In this document: positions 1 through 12,369 of the stretch, in pieces
How positions within the stretch are numbered: the stretch's first letter is position 1
Layout of the letters: every line of letters begins with the position of its first letter
Translations under genes and position numbers: made by a program
The notes under the pieces: model-generated
Database searches by the model: none
Told to the model about the DNA's origin: nothing
Seen by the model: the letters and a program-made list of their open reading frames with translations, nothing else
Assembly: GCF_028583425.1 (NCBI RefSeq)
Contig: NC_072792.1
Span: 158,416,676 to 158,480,675 of the forward strand
Source of the DNA: Eublepharis macularius
Lineage: Eukaryota > Chordata > Lepidosauria > Squamata > Eublepharidae
Reading direction: 5' to 3'
DNA length: 64,000 nucleotides

Positions 1-2373
1 AGCAAGTTTAGAAATAGATCCCAAAAGCTTGAGAGCTGCTGGTCTGTGTCATCCTCTCTTGCCCTGCTAAGAGTGAGCTAAATCTTTGGGAATGAATGGG
101 GCTGCAGAAGGAAGGAGGGAATATGGTAGTTCCACCTACTCTTCACCTTTTACTATTATGGATAGACAGGAGATCTAGAGTCACTGCCTCCCAGCTGAGC
201 ATTTTGAGTTTCATATCCAGGTACTACAGTTATTACTCACTCTGGGTGCAAGCCAAATGGGAACTGTTGAATTGACAGATTAAAATATTTTAATGTGCAT
301 ATTAAGAAAATACTAGTTTTGAAGGAAAAAATATTATTTCATTTTCAGATGGTTGTATTCATGTGCTACAGCAGGCAAACATTTTAAGAGGCATTCCTTC
401 CTATGCAGGAGAGAAAGAAGAGAGAATATTTCTTTTAAGACAATGACTGTAAACACTGGCATCCTTGATTAATCAAATGTTCATTTAATTGATCTTACAA
501 ATCAATTGAATGTTGGTGCCCTTAATTCTTTTTAATAATTAAGTCAAAGTTTTATGCCTTAGTTAAGTTTCATACAGTGGAGCCTTGTCATCCAAGTGGT
601 GTAAATGTTACCACTTTAAGAGCTTGATATAAATTATGGGATTATTGTTTTGAGAGAATGGGGAAAATGGGAATAATTCATTTGACAGCATTGCTTTTGG
701 GAACTAAATAGGCTTTCTTTCTCCATACCTATTTAAAATGAACAATACGTATGTTCATATGTGTAGTAAATGAAAGTTAATTTAAAAATTAAGAAAGGCC
801 TCATTAAGATGGTATTACAGAAAGGTACAATATTTTTGCCTTGGTATTACTTGAATTTTCTCGTTTGCTCATGTCTTTGAATACTTCTAAATGATAGTTT
901 TTTGTGATACATGGAGAATTTAGGCAAGGCCTTAATCTCTTTCCAGCTGCCCTCATCCTCATCAAAATAGAGCTGAAATATGTGCCACCATCAGCATTAT
1001 TAATGTAAGACAGGAAGAAAAACTGATCTGTTAGTATCTGTTAAATGTCACTGTTACATACTGTTATATATTCCTGGCTGTGTATCCATTTTGATGCTTC
1101 TCACCTGCTCTTAATTCCTTTTAATTTCAAACTGGATAGCATGCCTCAAAGCAGCTGGCTTGTGTGTTGGAAAGTTACTGGAACAGCACGCAGACTATAT
1201 TAAATCATATGGGCTGCTTTATTGCAGTTGCCAGGGACAGTGGCATAGGCTTGTAAAACAGAGCCAATATAGACAGGTAATTTCTCAGACCTATAAGTCT
1301 TTTCACAGAGTTTCTAAAGCTGATGCAAAAAGGTACACTCTCCTATGCTTATGAGGGTGGGTAGAAGAGGAAAGAAATGCAATGAAGGGGGACTGCTTAG
1401 GCCAGGAGTCTGCAATCTGGTGCCTACCAAGTTAAAAAAATGGGTGGAGCTTTTGCCAAGTGTTATGTATGCAAGAAAATACTTTTACAAGAATACATTC
1501 ATTTTAAAAGACACCCTTTTAAACCACATCTGCCTGAAATGTTGAAGGGTTACTATTAGAGTTATACATAATCTCACTCCTTGACATTTTCTGCTTGGCT
1601 CTGCCTCCTGTAGCAGCCATTTGGTGGTTGTGCCCACTCCCCTGTGTTAGATTTCAAAACCTGCTTGCAGGCTAGAAAAATTTTGGGCTCTCTGGCTTTT
1701 AAGCAGATACTGATTTTTCTTTTGGGATTTTGATCAGAGGCTTATTTTAGCCAGCATGACAAACCAAGACAGTGGCTATGAGAAATCAGACTGGCCAGTC
1801 TCTTTATGGATGTACAGTTATCAAGCCTCAATATTTTGTTTCCATAGTGACAGTTTATATTCTTTGCTCTGCTTTGACAGGTACAGAACACAAAGTGATA
1901 CCTCCACAAGGAGACCTGGTTCAACATTAAATCATTCTTAATCAAGAGGGTGGCTATTTAACCGAGAAATTGCTTTTGAATGAATCTCCCCCCCCCCCCC
2001 ATATGTCTTCTCCTTGTCTGAATATTCGGGTAGGGTAGGAACAAAACATGACAGTAAGGGGTGGGACAGTAATTCTTGATACTGTGAGGAGGGAATTAGC
2101 ATGATGGTTTATTGAGAGGAGGCAAGTTAATTACCTTGAGTATATTTGGAGCAATTTTAACCCTGGCAGATGGAGCTGGAGGGAATTGCCTGTGATAAAT
2201 GTTGAAACTTTCTCCAGATATCCCACAGGCATAGTTGAGAAAATATTTTTCTCTCTTTTCTCTTGGATCAAGTGTTATGGATGTACTAATAATGAAAGTA
2301 AGGGAGAAAAATAGGATCTTTTGGTGTCCAATTTTTGTGCCATTATTGCTCTGTTCATGCTAACATTAAAAAA

Positions 2374-2450
2374 GCCTGCTGGATTGGACCAGTGGTCCCA
2401 TCTAGTCCAGCATCCTGTTTCACACAGTTGTCAGGCATAGATGTTCATTA
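2374..2450 (-). repeat. CR1-like LINE 3'-end fragment
   Basis: Read on the minus strand this segment carries GGACTAGATGGGACCACTGG followed by TCCAATCCAGCAGG, the kind of 3' tail shared by many sauropsid CR1-like LINE copies. It is short and truncated. A related, longer minus-strand copy lies at about 57.4-58.3 kb and another at about 61.2-61.7 kb. Family assignment is from memory of repeat consensus. Confidence 0.5.
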
Positions 2451-2466
2451 GATCGTCAGAATGGCA

Positions 2467-2467
<1 letters not shown>

Positions 2468-2506
<39 letters not shown>
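2468..2506. repeat. Compound (TG)n(GA)n microsatellite
   Basis: Eleven TG units (22 bp) run directly into about 17 bp of GA units. It lies in intron or upstream sequence of PSPC1. The structure is the same as the longer array at 54245-54298. Confidence 0.95.
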
Positions 2507-3679
2507 CTGAATCCTATCAGAATGCCTACAATATTTTTGATGTTCTCAATATCTCAATACAAGTTGAACATCCTGTATCTGCAGAAATGGGTGATGCATT
2601 TACATACATTGTAACTCTGTGTGCTTCATTGACTGGTAGCTGTGACCACATTTTAGTCTAAAATAGACTGTAGAAATGTTGTGTATTAAAGTATTTAGCT
2701 TTCTTTGCAAAGTATTTGCATTGTGGTATCTTAATTTTACTCAAAATATTTGTAAACTGCCTCTCTGCAGTAATTACTGGAGGTGTTTCATGGCACTAAA
2801 AACAGCTCATATAACAAACCAAACAAACAAACCAAGAAAAAGTTTGGTTCCTTGAATTACGCTTTTTTCCCATTCCTATAGCACTTTGACTTCAGGAATT
2901 TCATTATGTAGATCAATATGGAAGCCTTTCACAATTTTTGACTCAACATGCTTTTCAATATATAAATACTATGTAATAAGTGTTCTGGTACTTAAAGAAG
3001 AGAAAGTGATACTGTATGCTTTGTGTATTGATGATGGAGAAGTGCTTCATACATGATGCATTTCCTATGCGGATGTTTCACATGATGCATTTATCTGATC
3101 ATTGTAGAAATAGTTAAAACACTACTTGAACCTTTTTTCCCATTCTGTGTATATATGCAGCGTAATATTTACTCCAGTGAACCCAGAGTGGTTTACACCC
3201 TGTACAGGGTGTACAGGGAATTGGCACGTGTAAGGAAACTTCTGCCCTTTTTGCTAAGCTGTGTAGCTTTAAAGCCATGAAGAACAGATCTCCACAGGAT
3301 AATTAAAAAGAGGAACTAAAGTTATTTTTAAGTTATAAGACCCTTCAATTCAGGTTGTCCCTGACGGCTGTGATTGTTCTAAATGTTCTGCTACATAAAA
3401 AGGTAATTATAGGACTGTCAGTTAATTGCTTAAAATGTTAGTGTTCTATGAGTAAATGTGTTTGAATACCTGATAGATGCTACTTTTTGAAGAAATTTTA
3501 CAGGTAAGCACTGTTAACAGTTAAAACAGTTTGATGTAGATACTTTTGGGGTATCATTAACTAAAAGCATGTACCAGTGTTTGAGAGAGCTAAATATGTG
3601 TCCTAGCTGTTCCATCCAGTTGCTTAATTCCACTGAATTGTAGAAGGAAATCTGAAACTAGTTTTTTAAAGCCACACTG

Positions 3680-4925
3680 TAGGGATGCACACAGGAAAAA
3701 AATCAGTAAATTTGGGATTGATAATACAGAGAAAATTCAGCCATTGTTTCCTGTGGGAAACTCAATTTGGGTTGCCTGGGGGTGGGTGTCATGTTTTGAC
3801 TGAATTTCACAAAATTTTCAGGGGACCTACTCCTAATGGTCCTCTAACAACCTCCAAGTTTCATAAAGATTGGACCCCGGGGGCCATTTTATGGCCCCCC
3901 CCCCCCCGTGCCACCAGCTACCTCCACTCTCGATTCCCTATGGGGGAAACTATCTGTGGGCTATCCAGGGGGATGGGGGTGGCATTATGCATGCAAAATC
4001 CACCAAATTTTCAGGGCACCTACTCTTGACTGTCCTCTAAAGACCCCCTCCCCCAGGTTTCAGGGAGATTGGACACTGGGTTCCAATTCTGTGAGGCTCT
4101 GAACAAGGTGCCTCCAGCCACTCCATTTGTTCCTATTGTGGGAAGAAACTCAAAGCTGACTCCCACTGCAGAAACACATGGACCAAGGCTGCCATAGCCG
4201 GAGGCACACTCCCAAATACAAGCTCCACACCACACAGTCCAACAGAACCAAACTGAGCCCCCCCCCCCCCAGTGATGAGAACATTTACGAGTTCTTTTCC
4301 AAGTGCGCCTGCGCAGTGGACAAGGGTACCACAGCCAAGGCATGCTCCCAAATGCAAGCTAATCCCTGGGGAAGCCCAAGAAAACCAAACTGATGTCCCC
4401 TCCAAAACCCCAGCACCCCCTGAGCAGGCTGACGAGTCACTCTCCATTGTTCCCTATGAGGACCAGTATTATACCAGAGAATCACTCAAACCAAACTGAA
4501 GCAAGCAACACTGTTGCAACTTAGCCCAACAGAACCAGTGTCATTCACAGCAGTCAGGCACTGGGTTCACCACCGAACAGAACCAAACAGTACCCAGCCA
4601 CAAGCACAAGACAATGGCAATCATTAAGTACAGTTGCATAAGATTGATCCCAATTCCCACCCAGTGGCCTCAGGCTGAAACTGACAATGAGGTGCTTGAG
4701 AAGCCCAAGTCATTCTCTCTGCAGCAGCCTATATCATCATCTCTCTCCCACCCTGCAATGAAAGTTAACATTAGAACAACACATTACATACAGTATATTA
4801 TGCAACAGCAGTCTGTAGCTTTTGGGTATTTCTCTGGGTTTCCCTCTGTGACATACGGTGTGTCATTCTCTGCTTTCTATAACATCTCTCTCTGACTCTT
4901 CCCATCCCAGTGGCAAGAGACCAAT
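3680..4925. mobile_element. hAT-like non-autonomous element or remnant (left end only recognised)
   Basis: The block starts with TAGGGATGCACAC, close to the TAGGGxTGTGC termini of the two bounded elements at 55.4 and 63.1 kb. Inside, a phrase of about 75 bp is present twice in direct orientation (about 3808-3880 and 3997-4070: CAAATTTTCAGGGxACCTAC, then ACTGTCCTCTAA or TGGTCCTCTAA, then a TTTCA-GATTGGAC motif). The region is GC-richer than its surroundings and has long C runs. I could not find a matching right terminus or target duplication, so the right border is approximate and the copy may be truncated or composite. No transposase frame is visible. Confidence 0.45.
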
Positions 4926-6770
4926 ATTTCTGGGGCCTCTTTTCTCAGTTATCTGCAGAAATTCGTGCTAACATGGGCTAGTGGTTTTGCGGTGTGTGTG
5001 TTTGGGGGTGGTGGTGTCCAAATTGCAGTGTGCATTTATTGTGCCAACTGAATCAATTGTCCTGCTGGTTTTCTGTCTAACTTTTAAGTCTTGAGAAGAG
5101 CATTTCCCCCTACTTCATAGACTCTCAGAGGAAGCAGGCCACAAGGTGGGCTCACCTCATTCATTCTGGAAGTCCAAAGTTTGGAAATTGAAGAGCAGTA
5201 TGTAGACCTTCAGGAAGGCCAACTGCTCAACTCTCCAGGGGAGCAAGCGAGCTGACAATGTTGCCCACATGGGAAAAGACGTGCTTGCTCTCTGCTCATT
5301 GGAGAACATGAGAGGAGATTCTGAGCCTTAAGAGAGGTCTGGCCAGACCATCTCCTTCTTGGCCTAATAGCTCAGATTGGTGGAAAGCAACTCACAGGGC
5401 TGTGCAAGGTAGCCCTTGACTATTTCCTCTGCCAATCCTGGTTTATGTCTCACGTTCCCAGAGGGGCTGAGGGCTCACCGGATAATCTCCATGTCCATGG
5501 ACATCCCACCACTGGCTGTGGGGGGAACCTGTAGAGAAGGGATGGGAGGGGGACCAGCAGAGCTCAGTCCCTTCCCCATCCCAGTTGCTAGCGGGAGACC
5601 CGTCTTGGCCTGCTTATGCTGCACTCCCACAGAGAGGGCATCTTGTGCTGGTGAGGGGTTTGGCCCGCTTGGCAAAAGTTCCCTTGAAGTGTGGGTCACA
5701 CATAGTCACCAACATTACAGGATCTTGCTTGGTCTCCTAAGGTAAGAATCTGAATATGCTACAAATTGCATAAAACACATTCTAAACCTTCTAGGAAGGG
5801 TTTATTACATTTATTATGAATTTAGGCAAGAATGTGTAGTTGGGAAGATCATAGTGAAAGCATTCTATTGTTTTAATACATTTGGCCTTTTGCATGTTTT
5901 GACATTTGTGTTTCATAGTAATTACACTAAAGCCAGACTCATCCTTGATCAGTTTCTAATTTATGCTTCATTTCTGCTACTCTGATTCTCTAAGGTGAGT
6001 GAAACAAATAGTCTTTCTCTTGAGAAGGTAACACAAAACCTGGTGCTCCTGTATAAGCTTACCTGGAGAGTGAAGGGGGGAAGGGCTCTTTAAAGAATGT
6101 ATGGGTAAGATGAACTTGCCTAAGTTGGTTGTACAGTTACTCATTATTAAATGTGTATCAAAAATGTATATCAGTGGATATTAAGGATTACTAATGATTA
6201 CATAACATTTCATTTAATTGTCTGTTCTTGTTTGACAAGCAGTACACCCTTAGGGGTTAATACCTCTTGCTGTTTTGAGTTGCCAAAATCTTGTAGTATA
6301 ATATGGTATTGATTGATTTAATATGGTATTGATTCTTTTAAGTCAGAAAAGAATCTGAGGGACTATTTTAACATCCATTAAAATTTTCAAGAAACTGAAA
6401 TCTCTTCTGCTCTTAATATCGGTCACTCATATTGTAGGTTAAATGCTTCAAGTGACGTAGTAATTCCCTTTTCATTTGAAAACAATTTTAAAGGGATTAA
6501 TGCGTATCATTTTTTGTACTATATACTTTGTAAATGTCAATTGAAATGTTGTAGGGTGACTGTTTTCTGAATTCTCATGTTGTACTTGACAAACCCACCT
6601 TGTGCACAATGAGTATTTGAATATAGCCCTCTGTTTCAAGATTTGAGAGTTACTTGCTGTTTAGAAACAAACTAAAGATTTATCATGCTGCTTAGTAATC
6701 AACCTGCCACATGATGGTTTATGTTACAGAAAAAATATTTAGCACCCGGCTATATCATGAAAAATAGATG
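4926..6770. other. Unassigned intronic sequence
   Basis: A GC-richer patch at about 5,400-5,750 contains a 109-codon open frame with no domain that I recognise; it is probably repeat-derived. The remainder is AT-rich with a short tandem phrase (ATATGGTATTGATT twice near 6,300-6,340). I see no exon with convincing splice borders. Confidence 0.4.
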
Positions 6771-6771
6771 T

Positions 6772-6905
6772 GAGCTGATGTAGGATAGTGGTTAGCTATG
6801 TGAACTGGGAATTCCCTGGATCAGATTTTACTTGGACCAGTAATTCTGTGACTTTTGAGTCATTTGGATAATCTTTGCTTATCTTACAAGATGATCATTA
6901 TGAAT
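6772..6905 (+). repeat. Degraded tRNA-derived SINE
   Basis: The phrase GGATAGTGGTTAG is A-box-like. It is followed about 45 bp on by a decayed B-box region and then a segment resembling the TCACAGGGTTGTTGTGAGGATAA body of the SINE at 56.6 kb. Divergence is high, so the call rests on overall order rather than on a clean match. Confidence 0.35.
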
Positions 6906-7163
6906 TGCTCATATAATGTACAAGAAACTATTAGAGTACTTAAATGCTTTATTTAAATGCTAGATACGTTACTCTAGTGACAGTTTAGTCCTTTGCAAGC
7001 ATTTCTTTTTTGTTTTCATTAGTTAATCTCTCCAGGCTTCCTTTAGTGTTCATTGAGGTTAACTTTGATACAGGCATAATAATGAATTATAGTCAGGAGT
7101 TGTGGAGGAATTCCCGCTTGAAGGTAGGTACTGGGGGGAAAGAACATACGATGTCATAGCCTA

Positions 7164-7202
7164 TTCTCCTATGGTCCTGAGTGGGGAAGTTGTAACCAGT
7201 GG
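7164..7202 (+). repeat. DIRS copy 1 left inverted terminal repeat (core)
   Basis: This 39-bp core pairs with 11260-11298 in inverted orientation with two mismatches. Similarity fades gradually on both sides, so the full repeat is probably longer. Confidence 0.85.
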
Positions 7203-7787
7203 TAGTTCATCCTCCTCTTGCGCAGGGTCGGATGATCCTTGCGATCCTAGAAGGGGGAGGGGCTCCCCAGACGCGTCAGTTTTTTCCGGCCCTGCTCTGC
7301 AGGAACATGGACCTTTTTGTTCCTCGGAGCAGCGATCCTTCACAGAAGACTTAACACAGGGAATTGAAAGGCGTGAGGCTCATTGGGGAAAATGAAGGAT
7401 GTGGTCCTTCCCCACCTCCAATTCAGCATGCAGGAACGGCAAGGGCTGCATAGATGAGCTGCAGAGCTGATGTTCCTAGTCAGCTAGGACCCGGCTGCTG
7501 CTGAGGCTACTGGGAACGCATGGGGGAAAGCCGCGGCAGCTGCGGAATCAGAAAGTGCCTGCAAGGCTGAGAAGCGGCGACTGCCTCTACAAATGCGCCC
7601 AGGCAGTGAGTAGCAAAATGCACTCCCGCGAAAAGAGAAGGGGGGGGTGATCTTGGTTAAATGGGCAAAATGGGTCTTTTCCCCATAATAGAGGGCTCCT
7701 TGTTTCTGGGCCTACAGCTTGAATGCCCTGTAATGTTCGCCCCCTTTCACTTTAGTTTTTCAGGGAGGAAGTCTTTTCCTGGAGGGA

Positions 7788-9220
7788 ATGGCATCAAAGG
7801 CAGGCCCATCAGAGCCCAAGGTGAATGAGACTATGCTCAGTGGTATGGAGTCCACAAGCTCTCAAATGTCCACTCCATCTGCCCTGGGGGACAGGCAGGA
7901 TAACCAGGACCCTGATCTCTCTGGCCAAGAGGCTAAAGCTAACATATTGGCATGGTTGAAGTCTGAGATCGAGAAAGGTATTGCAAATGCTGTTAAAGAT
8001 CTTAAAGGGCAAACTGCGTCGCAAAAGGAGGCTAAACAGCCCACAGGTCCCCCAAAAGGGAAAAGACCTACTAAAACAGCCACCCCTAGCAAACCAAAAA
8101 GGAGAAAGGTGGGAAAACACAGAGACAGGGTTTCCAGCAACTCAGAAGAGTCCCAGTGGGGCTCCAGCTTATCTCATCAGTCCTCAGGTAGTGAGGAAGG
8201 GGAGCTTTCAGAGGAAGAGGAGGATGAAGTGAGCCAAATTCAAACTAGGCTTTTTCCTTCAGAAATGTTTCAGAAGTTACTAGCAAAGCTTCTGAGGACG
8301 CTAGAATTAACCGAGGTAACCACAGGGAAAGAGGAGTCAGGCCAGACTTACTCTCAAGGCCTGGAATGGGCAGTCCCCAAGATGGGTCCCAAACAAACAG
8401 GGGTACCACTTCCTGCTATGTTCCATTATGTTCTTAAAGCTGAGTGGGATAATCCAGCCAACCAAAGCTATATCAATCTGTGTTCAGTAAGTTCTATACT
8501 CTGACACCTGATGCAACCAAAAAGATTAGGCTTCCCACAGTGGATGACCCTGTTACCAGCCTGACAACAACGTCAGTCTTACCCATGGATGCAGAAGGCA
8601 TGCCAAAGGACCCTTCTGACAAGAAAATAGAGCAGGCTCTGCGTAGAAACCTCGAAGCCTCAGCAGCGTCACTTAGATCCTCAGCTATAGGTTCCCTTTT
8701 CGCCAGAGCAGTGTACACCTGGGTCTTGGACCTTGTGGCTGCAGGCAGGGAGGTACCTAAGGAGATCAAAAATAAAGTTAAGAAAATGGCCTTGGCAGCA
8801 GCCTTTGCTGCGGATGCAACCCTGGATTCATTTCAGATGTCATCCAGAGTGATGGGATTCAACGTTATGGCAAGGTGAAACACGTGGCTGAGGAACTGGG
8901 ACGTGGACCCCCCTGCACGAAACAAGGTGGCCTCGATACTCTTTCAGGGTACCAAACTTTTTTGGGAGGCACAAGATAAGTACCTAGTGGAAGATACAGA
9001 CAAAAAAAGAGTGCTACCATCGAAGAAAAAGGATCAAAAGATTAAGAGCAGACACTCCTTTTGAGACTTCAAGAGAACCTCAAGACAAGGGGCAGACAGA
9101 CCTTTGAAAAGCCGCTGGCACTCTAGACCAAGGACCGAAGGCATGTCCTTCTCCTTTAGAAAAGCTGCTCCCCAGTCAAAGGGCCAGAAGAAAGGAAACC
9201 AGACATGACTATCCGTGCAA
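7788..9220 (+). pseudogene. DIRS copy 1 gag-like region (frameshifted)
   Basis: A 238-codon frame starts at ATG 7788 and encodes a hydrophilic protein with a Lys/Arg-rich patch (about residues 90-112) and an acidic Ser/Glu-rich stretch (about residues 132-148). Similarity then continues in another frame from about 8480 (frame to 8878), interrupted by a TGA at 8877-8879 and resuming with an NTWLRNWDVDPP segment, as in DIRS gag proteins. A basic Lys/Arg-rich tail extends to about 9,220. At least one frameshift and one in-frame stop make it non-functional. The start choice is by length only. Confidence 0.65.
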
Positions 9221-9224
9221 TCAG

Positions 9225-9900
9225 ACAACAATACAAATAGGGGGACGCCTACAGGACTTTTCAGCCCAATGGAAGGAGACAATAACAGACCAGTGGGTAC
9301 TGGATACAGTATCCATGAGCTATTCCTTGGAATTTGAGAAGAGACCAGCAAGACGCTTCATCCAAGTGTTCCGCAACCCGTCACAACAGAAACATCTCAA
9401 GATAAAACAAGCCATCAAACACCTTCTAAGGATAAGGGCAATAGAACCAGTGCCAACTCTTCACAGAAAACAGAGTGTATACCGATATTCTTCATTGTCC
9501 CAAAGAAGAACGGGGACGTAAGGGCCATCCTGGATCGGAAGTGGTTGAATCTCCACATAAGGCCCAGAAAGTTAGAGACCATGAGGTCCACCACGGAGGC
9601 CATTCACCGGGGGGATTTCTTGGCCTCCATAGATCTGTCAGAGGCCTATCTACACATCCCTATAAGGAAAACCCACAGGAGATACCTTTGCTTTGCCTAT
9701 GACGGGAGGCTTTATCAGTACAGAGCACTTCCCTTTGGCCTGAAGTTATCACCGAGAGTTTTCACCAAGGTTCTGGTCACCCTAATAGCTGTCCTGAGCG
9801 TCCAAGGAATAGCCCTATTGCCCTATTTGGACGATATTCTGTTGAAGACCTCGTCCCTGGAACTGGCTCAGAAGGCAGTGACCCGTCAGGGACAGAGTTT
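9225..9900 (+). pseudogene. DIRS copy 1 reverse transcriptase (frameshifted)
   Basis: The N-terminal RT lead-in is read in one frame (about 9,240-9,470). The fingers and palm follow in a second frame: VPKKNGDVRAILD, then SIDLSEAYLHIPI, RYLCFAYDG, LPFGLKLSPRVF, and the catalytic YLDD box at 9824-9835. These are the standard RT motifs in order and resemble the DIRS/Ty3-like RT group. Recognisable RT sequence is lost soon after YLDD, and RNase H is not seen. The frame continues open to 10222 but without RT similarity. Confidence 0.85.
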
Positions 9901-10144
9901 TCGTGTACCTGGAGAAGCAACAGAAGATTATTGCACTGATAAGACTCATCCAATTAGAGAGGCAGGCGGAGATCATGCAACTGGTAAAACTACAGGGGAT
10001 GATGGTCTCTTGCCAGGACATACTGCAATGGTCCAGGTTCCACATGCGTCCATTACAACTATTTCTGTGACCATACCAGAGGATTATATTAGACAAGGGG
10101 GACGAGAGAGGGACTTGCTGACACAAGGGAAGATGTTACATCCA

Positions 10145-11216
10145 AGCCCAGAGACTCTAAAATTAACAGCCTGGAGGTTGAGTGCAATCAACTTAGAGAA
10201 CTGGGGTACCCAGATAAGGTGATCGCCATGATGCTAGCATCTAGGAAGGACTCCATGAATAAAAGCTACAATAAGACGTGGCAAGTGTTTGTAGGCTGGT
10301 GTAGAAAGAAAGGGAAAGATCCGCTGACCACATCTGTTAAACAAATACTGCTTTTCCTACCAGATGGACTAGATGCAGGAAAGTACTAGCACCCTGAAGA
10401 GACAGGTGGCGGCAATCTCAGCAGTTAGGGGGTCAAAGAGAGGCACGTCTCTTACTAAGCATCCGCATATTAAGATGTTCCTGAGGGGTACAATGCTAGT
10501 CAACCCCCCTCAAGTACATAGGTTTCCAACTTGGAATTTAAATTTAGTGCTCAATCCCCTCACAAAAGAACCATTTGAACCGATGGCAACTTGCCCACTG
10601 AAAGAACTGATCCTCAAGACAGTCTTCTTGGTGGGGCTGACTTCTGCAAGAAGGGTATCAGAAATTGGAGCTCTGTTGGTGAACAGAGAATGCATTTTTC
10701 ATAATGACAGGGTAGTGCTAAGGTTAGATCCTGCCTTCATACCCAAAGTTAACTCTCTTTCACAGGGAAGAAGATACAGTTCTACCTTCCTTCTGTCCTA
10801 ATCCTAAACATGAAAAGGAGAAGGAGTGGCACAAGTTAGATGTTAGAAGGGCCCTGAGCTTCTATATAGAGAGAACCAAGCAGATGAGGAAAGTGGAAAA
10901 TATGTTTGTCTCTTTTAGGAAGAGTTCTATAGGGGGTAAAGTAACATCAGCCTCTATAAGTAGGTGGATTAGGGAATGTATCAGTTTAGCATACAAGGCC
11001 AGAAGAGTAACACTACCTACAGGGATCACGGCCCATTCCTTAAGAGGAATGGCCACATCAACTGCATATAGATCTTTTCCATCATTGGAGAAAATATGTA
11101 GAGCTGCAACATGGAAGTCTGTCCATACTTTCACGAAACATTATAGGATAGACCAGTTAGCCTCTGCGGAAGCAGCCTTTGGAAGAAGGGTTCTGCAACA
11201 AGTTCTGAATGCATAG
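10145..11216 (+). pseudogene. DIRS copy 1 tyrosine recombinase (one frameshift)
   Basis: An N-terminal SAM-like part (KSYNKTWQVFVGWC) starts around 10,260. The catalytic domain follows in two frames: 10373-10801 holds the first Arg in ARRVSEIGAL, and 10884-11216 holds the HSLRG box (H-x-x-R), the CRAATW phrase, and a KHYR segment with the candidate nucleophilic Tyr. The R...HxxR...Y set is therefore present, but a shift near 10,790 separates the halves. In DIRS elements this enzyme integrates a circular DNA intermediate and replaces the DDE integrase. Confidence 0.85.
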
Positions 11217-11259
11217 GATCTAGAATACCTGTCCAAAGGTACACTGCTAGGGATATATC

Positions 11260-11298
11260 CCACTGGTTACGACTGCCCCACTCAGGACCATAGGAGAA
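11260..11298 (-). repeat. DIRS copy 1 right inverted terminal repeat (core)
   Basis: This is the inverted partner of 7164-7202, lying 44 bp after the recombinase stop. A GGTAAGTG octamer follows at 11311-11318, as also occurs at the right edge of DIRS copy 2. Confidence 0.85.
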
Positions 11299-12107
11299 AG
11301 GAAGCTTCACGGTAAGTGAATAAAATCTTCCGTTCCCTTTATAGTTAAAGGTTAAGAAGTTAACATTTGCACTGGTACATATTGACATCATATCAATAAT
11401 GAATCTAGCAGTCCAGCATTAGTTGTATGAAGGAATTTGGCTCAGACAAATAAGCTGGATCAAATTGAGATCTTTGATTACATTCTACTGAGTTTATTAT
11501 TCTTTTTGAAAAGAAGTGGCAGGAAAAGTTGCATCTTAAAAGATCAGCACCGTTCATTTGAAAAATTTCTCGTAAAATGTGTATCCCTTTTGTTTAATGT
11601 GTGATGTTGCTAACATATTCTTCCATACTACAATAATCATTCTCTTCTGTCCTTCACTATAGTCTTTCCACTATTCATCATTTCTCTTGCGCTAATAACT
11701 TTTCATCTTTAGATGTTACTGTCAACTTGTCAGCTATTCAAGCAGCTCCTTGAAATAATGTTTCTTCTGCTTGCTTCTGTACTCATAAGAAGGATTATTT
11801 CTTAACTTAAGAGGTTTCATCTTAGCCTTAGATCCAGATATCTGATATGATATGGCAGCTGTTTGATATAAACAATCAAGATTGAATAACAGAATGATGT
11901 AGGATTGTACAGAGTAGCCAAGGATCGGACACGATTAAATGGCTAGGATTGGATTGGTAGGATTGTGCTTACTGAGGAAAAATTGGTCCCAAAATTCTGA
12001 AAGTTCTGGGCTTTGTTGTTTTTGGAAAATTTAGATACTGTTACAGAAGCATTGCATGCTGTCACTGCCAGTGTGGATTGGTACCTTGCAAAATTTGATA
12101 GTGTTCA

Positions 12108-12175
12108 AATTAATTTAATTTAATTTATTATATTTATATTCCGCCCTCCCCGCTTTCGCAGGCTCAAATTACTTG
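12108..12175. repeat. Short interspersed repeat with TATTCCGCCCTCCC core
   Basis: A T/A-rich lead (TTAATTTAATTTATTATATT) is followed by TATATTCCGCCCTCCCCGC and GCAGGCTCA. A second copy with the same order is at 15,560-15,628. This is the tail of a dispersed lizard repeat that I cannot name with certainty. Confidence 0.5.
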
Positions 12176-12369
12176 GCATTTGTATTTACCTTGCTAGAGA
12201 TTTTTGATAGCACAACGGACAAGGCAGGATATGAATTAGTCTTTGGCAGTGTAGCAAAACCATCATGCTTCTGAGCTGCCTATAAAAATAATAGTAGGTC
12301 TCAGCATGTAGCTGGTGGAGGCATTCTGTTCCCTTGTCTTATGTGACCAGCTGTTCCATCTTAGACGAG

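Larger units (their letters stand above)
1..7130. other. PSPC1 intron or upstream sequence; repeats only
   Basis: This stretch is AT-rich. It holds a (TG)n(GA)n microsatellite, a short CR1-like 3' end, a GC-richer hAT-like repeat block from 3680, and a degraded SINE near 6.8 kb. I looked for the PSPC1 coiled-coil exons on the plus strand and found none. The small open frames here have no recognisable domain, splice context or protein similarity that I can support. Confidence 0.6.
7130..11345 (+). mobile_element. DIRS-type tyrosine-recombinase retrotransposon, copy 1 (decayed)
   Basis: A DIRS-order element about 4.2 kb long contains a gag-like region, reverse transcriptase and tyrosine recombinase, all plus strand. 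It is flanked by inverted terminal repeats. A 39-bp segment at 7164-7202 matches the reverse complement of 11260-11298 at all but two positions (both contain TTCTCCTATGGTCCTGAGTG). Inverted rather than direct repeats plus a tyrosine recombinase are the family hallmarks. The RNase H region between the RT and the recombinase is nearly absent: only about 250 bp separates them. The frames are broken by shifts and stops. The element lies in the sense orientation upstream of the first visible PSPC1 exon. The outer borders are approximate. Confidence 0.85.

Noticed and set aside
908..918. ACATGGAGAAT, which could encode the YMEN that I recall just before REQEM in PSPC1
   Set aside because: The following bases are TTAGGC, not a GT donor, and the upstream bases do not code for the coiled coil. 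It is a chance match.
8494..8769. A 91-codon minus-strand frame within DIRS copy 1
   Set aside because: It is the shadow of the plus-strand gag frame.
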